A stretch of 64,000 bases of DNA, taken from the NCBI GenBank assembly GCA_937958675.1, contig CALGND010000114.1:1-64000 (forward strand), written 5' to 3'. This document shows, in pieces, positions 37,188 through 45,451 of the stretch (its first letter is position 1; every line of letters begins with the position of its first letter). The stretch is from an uncultured Granulosicoccaceae bacterium. Its GTDB lineage: Bacteria; Pseudomonadota; Gammaproteobacteria; Granulosicoccales; Granulosicoccaceae. Under the pieces are notes generated by a model. The model saw only the letters and a list, made by a program, of their open reading frames with translations. It was not told where the DNA came from and made no database searches. Position numbers and translations under genes: made by a program.

Positions 37188-37979
37188 ATGGCTCAACAAA
37201 ACAAAACAGAACCACAGCGAGTCGCGTTAGTGGCCGGTGGCGGTAGAGGCATTGGCTATGCAATATGCGAACGCCTAGCAGCAGATGGCTATATTATCGT
37301 CGCCGCAGCCCGTACCCTTGATGAGCTAGACCAGTTAAAAACCGAATTTCAAAGCCAAGGCCTCACCGCCTCTTGTTATGAATTTGATATTGCCGATGCT
37401 CAATCCGTTGATAATCTGCTTAAACAGGTTATGGCAGAGCACGGCAGAATCGATGTCATGGTTAACTCTGCTGGTACCAGCTATGTTGCACCGGTTGCGC
37501 TATCCAACCTAGAAAAATGCCAAGCAGTTATTCAGGTTAATTTGATGGGCGCATTTATTATCTCTCGTGCAGTTGTACGAATCATGATTAGACAAAAGCA
37601 CGGCCGCATTGTGCATATCGGATCAATTTCAGGCACCATCGGTGCTGCCTACAATGCCATTTATGCTGCATCCAAAGCCGGTGTCGCAGGCCTAGTTAAA
37701 TCGCTTGCACTGGAAGTGGCACCACTAGGCGTTACTGTAAATGCTGTACAACCCGGCACGGTACACACAGAACTGTTTGAGCAAACACACGGTGCACGCG
37801 CCAAGCTAAAGGGCATTACGCTTGAAGAGCAAAAAAAGGAAATGGAAGCCGACAACCCAATAAATCGCTTGGTACAACCATCAGAGATTGCTGGCGCAGT
37901 GGCCTATTTAGTCAGTGATGATGCAGCGGCGGTTAATGGCCATTTGCTAACAGTGGATGGCGGGCGCTCTGTTTCTTAG
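37188..37979 (+). CDS. Short-chain dehydrogenase/reductase
   Basis: 263 aa from the ATG at 37188, two bases after the flavoprotein stop. VAGGGRGIGYA is the TGxxxGIG nucleotide motif, NSAGTSYVAP the NAG motif, Ser in HIGSISGTIGA and YAASKAG the catalytic Tyr-x-x-x-Lys. C-terminal VNGHLLTVDGG is typical of the FabG-like classical SDRs. Probably reduces or oxidises a carbonyl on the acyl building block. Confidence 0.88.
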   Translation: MAQQNKTEPQRVALVAGGGRGIGYAICERLAADGYIIVAAARTLDELDQLKTEFQSQGLTASCYEFDIADAQSVDNLLKQVMAEHGRIDVMVNSAGTSYVAPVALSNLEKCQAVIQVNLMGAFIISRAVVRIMIRQKHGRIVHIGSISGTIGAAYNAIYAASKAGVAGLVKSLALEVAPLGVTVNAVQPGTVHTELFEQTHGARAKLKGITLEEQKKEMEADNPINRLVQPSEIAGAVAYLVSDDAAAVNGHLLTVDGGRSVS

Positions 37980-38014
37980 TCATACCCGGACTTGATCAGG
38001 AATGCCGGGACGAC
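37979..38014. repeat. Degenerate palindromic intergenic element
   Basis: GTCATACCCGGACTTGATCA begins the element, and AATGCCGGGACGAC ends it. CCCGG/CCGGG and GTC/GAC can pair. It matches the common proteobacterial palindrome and is related to the hairpin at 30451. It lies exactly between convergent SDR and UbiD-type genes. Confidence 0.65.
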
Positions 38015-38024
38015 TAGATAAGAC

Positions 38025-39410
38025 CTACTGACCAAGCGCCCGATTAATTATCGCGTTTATATCGAGAGTATCTTCTAGATCTCTTGGTAGCTGATTTTTT
38101 ACTGGCGCTGTTGGGTATTTTCCATAACTACTAGCATCTACGCCCCACTTGGTGGTCTTGCCATCTATCTCTGATGGATCAAGCTCGTTACCGATTTGAT
38201 CAGGCATCGTTAAGATATCTCTGTGTGCCTGTACTTGCATTGAAATCGCATTTTGTGTCTGCTTGGCGTTGCTAATATCAACGCTGTCATCAAATAACAC
38301 AACGCTTTTAACAAACCGTTGTTCACGCAAAATACTAGACATGATGTCATGCGCCGAAGCGTCACGTATGCCAGCATTAACGGCGACGTATACGGTCATT
38401 GCAGTGGGTAAAAATACTTTCTCAACACAGTTAAACTGCGCTAGTAGCGACTTCTGTAAATACACTTGAACCGCCACACCTGTCATGGTTAGATGTTCTA
38501 GTTGCGATGGCACAATATCTTGAAACAAGGGATCGCTACGATGTGATAGCGATTGCACTGTAAACACGGGCCGATCTTGCACCCCTGATACATACCCAAA
38601 GGCTTCACCATATGGGCCCTCTGGAGTGAGCTCTTCGCTCGACAAATTTCCCTCAAGGACAATTTCCGCATTGGCAGGTATCAGCAGCTGTTCATCATGT
38701 AAGCCTTTTACAACTGGCAAAGCACTTTCGCACAAACCACCAATCACTTCCATTTCGTCAAGTGCCAACCCACCTGCGGCCAAAGCTCCTAAAGACCACA
38801 AGGGATGAGCGCCGATGAATGCGGCAATAGGTGTGTCTACGCCATTGGCCGTATTGTGTTGATGAATGCGGTCTAAATGCCCTGCAGGAGTGGCGTAAAG
38901 GGCTAATCTATTTTTACCGCAAACCATTAAGCGATGAAAACTAATGTTCAAGCTACCGCTGACTGGATCTTTTGCCACTACATGCGCAGCGCTTAGGTAG
39001 GAGTTCGTTTCTGTGTCCGTATACCGAATTGCAGGTAACTGGCTTAGATCAACTTCAGAGCCTTGCGATATGTTCTCTCTGATCGGCCCATCATTGTTAA
39101 CTTCTGGTTTGATTAGATTGTCATAGGCGTGGGCAAGCCGCTCTTCTAACTCAGGCACCGTCCAGCCTTTCGATTTGGCAATACGGCTAAGTGATGCACA
39201 TACGTTCTGCACCACGGGCATATTAGTATTTTCAACATTAGTAAACTCAATTACCGGCATGCGCATTTTACTAACCAGAGTTTGGTTAATCGCGGCTAGT
39301 TGCCAATCGCCTTTTAGAGGGTCTCCAATTTTTAGGTATTCACGCTTCGAGTGTTCTTTAAGGTACGCAATAAAACCGCGTAAGTCATCGCAACGATCAT
39401 TCTTACTCAC
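38025..39410 (-). CDS. UbiD-family prenyl-FMN-dependent (de)carboxylase
   Basis: 461 aa. The Arg of the R-E-E set is in ISFHRLMV, and TPEGPYGEAFGYVSG carries the acidic active-site residues; QLEHLTMTG and LPTAMTVYVAVNA follow in family order. UbiD enzymes decarboxylate aromatic or unsaturated acids using prenylated FMN made by UbiX, which is not in the window. The start overlaps the AMP-ligase stop by 4 bp, placing it in the ACP-ligase operon. It probably trims the starter acid. Confidence 0.87.
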   Translation of the reverse strand: MSKNDRCDDLRGFIAYLKEHSKREYLKIGDPLKGDWQLAAINQTLVSKMRMPVIEFTNVENTNMPVVQNVCASLSRIAKSKGWTVPELEERLAHAYDNLIKPEVNNDGPIRENISQGSEVDLSQLPAIRYTDTETNSYLSAAHVVAKDPVSGSLNISFHRLMVCGKNRLALYATPAGHLDRIHQHNTANGVDTPIAAFIGAHPLWSLGALAAGGLALDEMEVIGGLCESALPVVKGLHDEQLLIPANAEIVLEGNLSSEELTPEGPYGEAFGYVSGVQDRPVFTVQSLSHRSDPLFQDIVPSQLEHLTMTGVAVQVYLQKSLLAQFNCVEKVFLPTAMTVYVAVNAGIRDASAHDIMSSILREQRFVKSVVLFDDSVDISNAKQTQNAISMQVQAHRDILTMPDQIGNELDPSEIDGKTTKWGVDASSYGKYPTAPVKNQLPRDLEDTLDINAIINRALGQ

Positions 39411-40948
39411 AATACTCTACCAGGCGCATCATCAGCAGCGCTAATCAGTTGCTGCTTATCAGTTTTACCATTTGCTTTTAACGGGAACACCGACCAACGG
39501 TGGTATTGCTTTGGAGCGCGTGCAAACGCTACATTATCTAGGCAATGCTTACGAACACTTTCAAGCGTGTTTGGGTCTTCATCCGACAATACCAGATGCG
39601 CTTCCACGCGTTGCCCATAAATTGGGTCAGGTATACCAACCACTGCAGCATCAACTACCTGCGGGCTAAGATTAAGTACCGCTTCTAACTCCTCCGGAAA
39701 AATCCGTTCGCCTGCTGACTTGATCATGGCCTGAATACGGCCTTTGATAAACACGTCCCCTTCCTCATCAATATACGCTAGGTCCCCTGTATGTAAGCGG
39801 CGTTGTTCATCAATCGCCCGGGCAGTATTTTCAGGATCGTTCCAGTATCCGTGCATGATAGTTGGGCCAGAGACTACCAGCTCGCCTACCTCACCCTGAG
39901 GGACTGCATTACCGGCTTCATCAAGAAACTCAACGTGCAGGCCTTCAGCCACATTGCCAACAGAATCCGCTTTTGTGTCTATCTTGTCCGGATGTAGTGC
40001 GGTGATTCGGGGGGAGGCTTCTGTTTGCCCATAGCTGATATGCACTTCGATATCAGGCTGCTCTTTACGGATTTGCGTAAGGCGCTCGGCTGCACAAGTA
40101 CCCCCGGTTACACCAATCCAACGTAAGTTAGGCAGTTGCGCTTCTAAAAAGCCACCTCGTTCTATCAGAGCGGTGATATGAAATGGCACACCTGAAAAAC
40201 CCGTTACCCCAGTATCGATTATTTTTTTTGTCACCAACTTTGGGAACATAAAACTATTCAGAAAACGAATACCAGCACCGCGTAGGTGCATGGTCACTAA
40301 AATCATCAAGCCATGAATGTAGTGCAAGGGTACAACCATCAAATAGCTATCAGTTGGCACAGTGTTATAAGCATCACCGGCCATCTTTGCCACAGAAATT
40401 AAATTAGTATGAGTAAGGCATACGCCTTTAGGCTTTCCGGTACTACCGGATGTATATACGATCGTCGCAATGGCATCGGGGTCGCTACTACGTGTATTAG
40501 ATAATTCTTCACTCACACTAACAATAGAGCCATTGAGCTGTGCAGGCTCAAGTGTACATAGCGTGAGCATATTGAGGTGCTTGATAGTGCTGCGACGCTT
40601 TACATTGTCACTGATTTTGGATTTGGCTAGCTTTTCAGTTGCTACAATAACAGACGGTTCAGCATCATCAATTATCTGTTCAATGCCTTCAGCAGGTGTT
40701 TGCTCGTTAAGATAAATCGCAATTGCTTCACACTGTAAAATTGCCCAATACAGGGCCACCGAATCGATACTGTTTTCAGATAGTAAACACACGCGATCAC
40801 CCTGACGTACACCATGGGCGTGTAGTCTCTGCGCTATATGCACACTAGCATTCCACAAATGCTGATAATCCGCCGACTGTTTATCATCAGCCAGCGCTAA
40901 ATTAGCTGGGTGTTCTTCTGCTATCGATTGGAGTACTTGATAGAGCAT
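39407..40948 (-). CDS. Acyl-AMP ligase (acyl-CoA/ACP synthetase type)
   Basis: 513 aa. VYTSGSTGKPKG (A3 core), SYGQTEASPRI (A5), LHTGDLAYIDEEG (A7), KSAGERIFPEE (A8) and C-terminal ANGKTDKQQL with the catalytic Lys (A10) are all present. The next gene upstream, 6 bp away, encodes a stand-alone carrier protein, so this enzyme most likely adenylates a carboxylic acid and loads it on that ACP to start the NRPS. CoA ligase activity is the alternative. Confidence 0.87.
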   Translation of the reverse strand: MLYQVLQSIAEEHPANLALADDKQSADYQHLWNASVHIAQRLHAHGVRQGDRVCLLSENSIDSVALYWAILQCEAIAIYLNEQTPAEGIEQIIDDAEPSVIVATEKLAKSKISDNVKRRSTIKHLNMLTLCTLEPAQLNGSIVSVSEELSNTRSSDPDAIATIVYTSGSTGKPKGVCLTHTNLISVAKMAGDAYNTVPTDSYLMVVPLHYIHGLMILVTMHLRGAGIRFLNSFMFPKLVTKKIIDTGVTGFSGVPFHITALIERGGFLEAQLPNLRWIGVTGGTCAAERLTQIRKEQPDIEVHISYGQTEASPRITALHPDKIDTKADSVGNVAEGLHVEFLDEAGNAVPQGEVGELVVSGPTIMHGYWNDPENTARAIDEQRRLHTGDLAYIDEEGDVFIKGRIQAMIKSAGERIFPEELEAVLNLSPQVVDAAVVGIPDPIYGQRVEAHLVLSDEDPNTLESVRKHCLDNVAFARAPKQYHRWSVFPLKANGKTDKQQLISAADDAPGRVL

Positions 40949-40954
40949 CAGTGC

Positions 40955-41197
40955 TTATGCGCTAGATGCCATTTTTTCAACATATTCAGTGATCGCAGTC
41001 AGTGTGGCAAAATTCTCAGGCGTTAGGTCATCTGTATCGACTATAAAGCCGTATTGCTCTTCGCTCCACAACACGAGCTCCATCATCGCAACACTGTCGA
41101 GTATTTCATCTTCTAACAAATTTTGATCAGCTTCAAAATCAGGCACGTTAGGTTTAAGGGTTTTAATAAAGTTGTAAATTTCAGTTTGCTTACTCAT
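40955..41197 (-). CDS. Stand-alone acyl carrier protein
   Basis: 80 aa, acidic four-helix carrier. The phosphopantetheine Ser is in ILDSVAMMELVLW, near residue 35. It should be activated by the Sfp-type PPTase at 60373. It sits in an operon with the AMP ligase and the UbiD-type decarboxylase and is the likely donor to the first condensation domain of the large NRPS. Confidence 0.88.
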   Translation of the reverse strand: MSKQTEIYNFIKTLKPNVPDFEADQNLLEDEILDSVAMMELVLWSEEQYGFIVDTDDLTPENFATLTAITEYVEKMASSA

Positions 41198-41272
41198 AAA
41201 CTTTTATGTCTTCTCGCGTAATACTTAAATGAAGTTTGTTTTGTAGCCAAAACCTAAAAACTCATTGAGCCG

Positions 41273-42400
41273 CTAGTAGCTACACGTAATTGTTCGGCTG
41301 CCATGCATTAGCTCAGCTGTGGCTTGCGGCTTTAAGTTAAATGTCTTTAGAGGCGTGTCACCCTCCACTAACTCTACAGGATCCAAGGATAGAAACTGTC
41401 GATTCTGACCCAAGCCCTCGATGTAATCAAAGCCTTTACTACGTGATAATAGCAATTCGGATGCCTGAGATAAAATGCCAGTCTCTCCAACCATAGAACC
41501 ACCGACAAGCCCGATTGCATTGTCATTGGCCAGATCTCGAATCACTCGCGTGGCTCGCAAACCGCCGTGTTTGCCAATCCGTAAGTTATAAATTTGGAAT
41601 CCACCGCTTTCTTGCCACAGCCGAGCACTCTCAATGCTGCAGACACTCTCATCTGCTGCGAAGGGAATGTTAAATTCACTAAATAGGGATTGTTGTAAAT
41701 CAACGTAGCTGTTATCGGCGTGGCTAAACGGTTGCTCGATTGATTGCAATGCCGTGGACCTTGCACATTCTTTGAGTAATTGCCTGATACGATCAGCGTC
41801 ATATAAGCCATTTCCATCTAGACGAATCGGCAACTTGCCGAGGTGCTTATCAAGCAGCTTGATGCGCTCTATGTCATCATCTAATCCTATTTTTAGTTTT
41901 ACCACAGAGGCTTGTTTCAACTTGGCATCGATCGCTCTTGCGCGAAGTTTTTCAGACGTCGCGTCAAAACCGATTGTTACACAGCGGCCAAGTGGACGCT
42001 CATTAACCGGTCCGATCGCGCGGTCCCAATCGACACCATGCACTTGATTAAGCACATCCCACATCGCCATCTCTATGCCACCAAATAGAGCCGTATGATG
42101 TTGGTACATCGGCAGCTGCTGATCAATCCATTTTTCTAGTTCGGTTTGATTGACAATTTGCAGGTCTGATAAAGATTGAACAAGCGCCGTGGGTTCGCTC
42201 GATGCTTCATCCAGAATGGCGTCTACCGTTTCGCCCGTCACATACGCTCGCGGTAGGATTTCACCCCAACCGCATTCGCCCGCTTCGGTGGTGAGCTTAA
42301 CCAAGATGGTATCGCCAGCCTTACGAACCGCACGCGCGTGCTCAAACCCATTTTTAAATGGTAATTGTAAGCGGATGAATTCGACGGATTGAATGATCAT
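41273..42400 (-). CDS. Enolase-superfamily enzyme, MLE subgroup
   Basis: 375 aa from the ATG at 42400 (MIIQSVEFIRL); the frame extends 20 codons further. N-terminal capping domain GWGEILPRAYVTGET. Barrel residues of the muconate-lactonising subgroup: K-L-K in VVKLKIG, metal ligands in RLDGNGLYD, SIEQPF and FAADES, and the second Lys in RIGKHGG. Members are muconate cycloisomerases, o-succinylbenzoate synthases or dipeptide epimerases. In this cluster it may cyclise or dehydrate a starter acid, or epimerise a peptide; the sequence does not decide. Confidence 0.82.
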   Translation of the reverse strand: MIIQSVEFIRLQLPFKNGFEHARAVRKAGDTILVKLTTEAGECGWGEILPRAYVTGETVDAILDEASSEPTALVQSLSDLQIVNQTELEKWIDQQLPMYQHHTALFGGIEMAMWDVLNQVHGVDWDRAIGPVNERPLGRCVTIGFDATSEKLRARAIDAKLKQASVVKLKIGLDDDIERIKLLDKHLGKLPIRLDGNGLYDADRIRQLLKECARSTALQSIEQPFSHADNSYVDLQQSLFSEFNIPFAADESVCSIESARLWQESGGFQIYNLRIGKHGGLRATRVIRDLANDNAIGLVGGSMVGETGILSQASELLLSRSKGFDYIEGLGQNRQFLSLDPVELVEGDTPLKTFNLKPQATAELMHGSRTITCSY

Positions 42401-42576
42401 GAGGCTAAATAAGCTGACTTTTAGGCCACGCCATTGGGTGATGCTTATTCTATCCCTCATGATGCAAATCGTCTTGGTATTTTGTGCAAGGGCGTGCCTA
42501 GTTCACAATTTATGATACCCAGACGGGTTCGCTACAAAACCCCTATTGTAGCTAGGCTGCTGCCTTATTCTGATAG

Positions 42577-42872
42577 TCTTTGTTATCAACTCAATCCGCC
42601 TGCGATAACTGCCGAATGGGCATGGCTTGCCAGCTATCGATTGGATTTCCAGGCGCGGTACACAACATCGCCAAGTCCAGCTCATTTACAGAAGCGGTTC
42701 AACAAAATATCTATGCCGCTAGGATTCCTGCGGCCAATCAATTCTGATTGGTGCTGTATTGGGAGCCTGTTATGGTATAGGCTCTGAAAAGGGCATTCCA
42801 GAACGCTGGGTAACCAAACTCAATAACTCTGAAAGCCCACTAAAACATACTGATCAACTGTTGGAAAATTAA
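42577..42872 (+). pseudogene. Frameshifted C-terminal remnant of an ADP-ribosylglycohydrolase gene
   Basis: In one frame the DNA reads GFPGAVHNIAKSSSFTEAVQ, then QNIYAARIPAANQF and a stop. In the next frame it continues as ILIGAVLGACYGIG, then IPERWVTKLNN and a stop at 42870-42872. This is the conserved tail of ADP-ribosylglycohydrolase-family proteins (the FPGA, F-EAV-NI and GA-LGA-YG / IPERW elements) with a frame change between the halves and no N-terminal domain upstream. A decayed gene. The intact family member at 61313 does not look like its direct source. Confidence 0.75.
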
Positions 42873-42888
42873 GTCAAAATACCGCAAG

Positions 42889-44604
42889 ATGAATACATTC
42901 AACACTCATTCTATAGCTGATCGTGTAAGCCGTAGGCTTTCTAAACATTCGCATTGGGGCAAACTACCTTGCCTAGCAGTGGGCTTGGCTCTATTGAGCG
43001 CATCAACAACAAGCCTTGCACAGAGCGGTCTGTCGCAAGTCGATATGTGCCAGAAACTTAACCAACGAACCGATCGTGTGCCGGTCAAACCAGTGGCCAA
43101 ACCACCCTATTTGCGATTGTTCAACGAACCAACTTTTGCCACCAAAGTTATGCGTATCAGCAACAGCGCTATAGGCTCGGTGACCAAACCCGGGAATGAT
43201 GCCGCGCAAGCTTGGAACGCAGACGAAACCCGCATGATGTTGCACCACTACGACAACAGTGGCAAACACAGCGTGTCACTACTAGACGGAATTAGCTATG
43301 CCGCATTGGGCACCCTTAAATTACCAACGCTAGCGGCACAGAACGTTCATTGGAGCCAGCAAGATGCAAACATCCTGTATTACGTGCCCGATACAGAAGA
43401 GGACGCCGGCAAACTTACTCAGCTCAATATCAAAACCGCTGAACGATCCGTTATTGCAGACTTTGCACCTTACTGCGAAAAACGTGGTGTACCGGCACAA
43501 GGAGGAATACTCGCAGCCCCCTCTGCAACTGACGAACTATTCGGCTTTCGTTGTGGAATACGCAACGAAAAATCGTTGGCTGTTTCGTTTCAGGCCAGCA
43601 ATAGCACGGTTAGCACATTGAATATTGGCAAAGGATCAAAATGGCCAATTAACACTGCACCAAAACCGTTTCCAAACAACGGGAATATGTTATTTAGCGA
43701 CAAGATACTCAATAGGAATCTTAAAACCAGTGGCAATGGCTTGGACATCGCAAGCATTGATGCACCCTTCGCCATAGGCGCGGTCGATGAACAACAAAAT
43801 CGATTCTTTCAGTCTGCTACTAAAAGGTCGCCACGCGGTTGCAAAAACGATATTTGGAATGGCATTGGTTTAGTGGTAGTGCATGGCATTGAAGACAGCA
43901 GCTGCTCATCACTGATTACACAAACAAAAGGCTACCCAGAAACTCCCAGTGGAACCTCGCTCGCCGCTAATGCCCATCAAAACCCTAGATGGCTTGCCAT
44001 GACCAGCGTCGGTTACGACGATTTTGAATGGTTCAGCTCAAAACGACCCGCGCCTTTGTTATTCTCAGAGGTAGTGCTGCTGGATACGACTGCGTCTGAA
44101 CCTGCCCCTTGCAGGCTTGCACACAACCGCACATTTGGCGAACAAGCGACCAACGCCACCTACGAACCCGCATTGGGAAAGGCGAGCGTTTCTTTAAGTC
44201 CAAAGGCTACTCGCGTACTTTTTAGTTCGGACTGGTATGACTCGGGATCTATTGACACCTATGTAGTGCAACTGCCAGCTTATACACAAATCGAGCTAGA
44301 TGGCTTATGGGTGGATGCAAACAACACCAGCGTTACTACAGAGTTTAATCAAATTGGGGGAACAATCAGCTTCCAACGCACAACGCCCAACACACAAACC
44401 GGCGAGAGTCTCGTGGTTATCGGTGTTGGGGAAATAAGTGCCGAGCAAATAAACCTGAACTACGAGTTTGCAACTGACGTAGATCGAGTGACCAAAGGTA
44501 CATGCACAGGTACACAATCTTCGGATAGCAGCGAAACCGTGTTGGTTTGCCGGAACGATGTATACGGTGTCGATACTACCTATACTTTAGTAAGGCCTGA
44601 GTAA
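42889..44604 (+). CDS. Secreted protein, probable beta-propeller
   Basis: 571 aa. The signal sequence is about 1-45 (TTSLAQ). The mature part has repeating blocks such as AAQAWNADETRMMLHHY, AQNVHWSQQDANILYYV and KASVSLSPKATRVLFSSDWY, the W/D-rich strand pattern of WD40/oligogalacturonate-lyase-like propellers. The C-terminal 120 residues look like a separate beta-sandwich. Cys pairs suggest disulfides. Not recognised beyond this. It ends with zero bases between its stop codon and that of the convergent hydrolase. Confidence 0.65.
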   Translation: MNTFNTHSIADRVSRRLSKHSHWGKLPCLAVGLALLSASTTSLAQSGLSQVDMCQKLNQRTDRVPVKPVAKPPYLRLFNEPTFATKVMRISNSAIGSVTKPGNDAAQAWNADETRMMLHHYDNSGKHSVSLLDGISYAALGTLKLPTLAAQNVHWSQQDANILYYVPDTEEDAGKLTQLNIKTAERSVIADFAPYCEKRGVPAQGGILAAPSATDELFGFRCGIRNEKSLAVSFQASNSTVSTLNIGKGSKWPINTAPKPFPNNGNMLFSDKILNRNLKTSGNGLDIASIDAPFAIGAVDEQQNRFFQSATKRSPRGCKNDIWNGIGLVVVHGIEDSSCSSLITQTKGYPETPSGTSLAANAHQNPRWLAMTSVGYDDFEWFSSKRPAPLLFSEVVLLDTTASEPAPCRLAHNRTFGEQATNATYEPALGKASVSLSPKATRVLFSSDWYDSGSIDTYVVQLPAYTQIELDGLWVDANNTSVTTEFNQIGGTISFQRTTPNTQTGESLVVIGVGEISAEQINLNYEFATDVDRVTKGTCTGTQSSDSSETVLVCRNDVYGVDTTYTLVRPE

Positions 44605-45447
44605 CTAAAACGAGCGTTTAACCCAACTGACAACGTCGTCCAGTACTTCGTCTCGATGATGTTGCAACATGTTTAGGTGGTCCGTAGCAGGAAAATAACT
44701 CGTGCTTGCCATACCAGCAAAGTCGTAAGCACTAAACATATCCCAAAACTGTTGACGGTAATTGTAAAAACCGGACACCCCGCCTGTATAAATATAATGC
44801 ATCCGCACGCCGCGTTTTGCTAACTGCTCGAAATGCTGACCCGATTGTTCCAGGCTCCAATCAGTGTAGGCAACTGAGCTCGTCAAAATCGAACCTTGAT
44901 TTTGTTTCCCCTGCTTACGCTGTTCTCTACTGTATTTGTAGCGATTAATTAGTCGCTTCCATCGTTGAAATTGCAGTACTCGGCGCAGCAAGTGATGAAA
45001 AACGTAATTAATGTAAAAGCGCTTGGTGCGATAACCCACGCCATCGATATTCAGAAGCCCCACCACCCGCTCATCCGTAGTCGCCTTAAGTGCAGTATCG
45101 TTTGCACCAGAACACAATCCTACTAGCACGTATTTTTGAATACCGTAGTTACTTTGCATAAACTCCATCGCCTTATCTAGATCCTCGGAAACGATTTGAC
45201 AGTCCTGTGCATTGCCCGATCGAGTCATGCTGTCACCAAGGCCAGATAAATCCATTCTAAGAGAGGCAAAGTTGGCTGCGGCAAGTTGTCTTGCCAGATC
45301 GGTATTTAGACGGTTGGGACCCACTCGATGTAAAAAACCAGCGTTAAGCAAAATGACGCATGGCAGGCCTGCTATCAAAGAACCATCCGGGATATTACTC
45401 ACTCCGATCAAATTGGAAGCCGGATCGATGTTATGCGCAGATTCCAT
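44605..45447 (-). CDS. Alpha/beta hydrolase resembling exosortase-associated hydrolase 1
   Basis: 280 aa. CVILLNAGFLHRVGPNR is the oxyanion loop, RMDLSGLGDS the strand-4 region, and the elbow reads VGLCSGAND, with Cys at the nucleophile position and GLC-x-GA as in exosortase-A-associated hydrolase 1. His lies in ATDHLNML. It is 4 bp downstream of the NRPS whose C-terminal domain resembles exosortase hydrolase 2, so the usual hyd2/hyd1 pair is preserved in a new setting. It may release or transfer the NRPS product. Confidence 0.75.
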   Translation of the reverse strand: MESAHNIDPASNLIGVSNIPDGSLIAGLPCVILLNAGFLHRVGPNRLNTDLARQLAAANFASLRMDLSGLGDSMTRSGNAQDCQIVSEDLDKAMEFMQSNYGIQKYVLVGLCSGANDTALKATTDERVVGLLNIDGVGYRTKRFYINYVFHHLLRRVLQFQRWKRLINRYKYSREQRKQGKQNQGSILTSSVAYTDWSLEQSGQHFEQLAKRGVRMHYIYTGGVSGFYNYRQQFWDMFSAYDFAGMASTSYFPATDHLNMLQHHRDEVLDDVVSWVKRSF

Positions 45448-45451
45448 TATC

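Noticed and set aside
42434-42787. Plus-strand open frame of 117 codons upstream of the propeller gene
   Set aside because: Its translation has no domain sense, while the adjacent frames over the second half show a decayed ADP-ribosylglycohydrolase tail; it is a by-product of that remnant.
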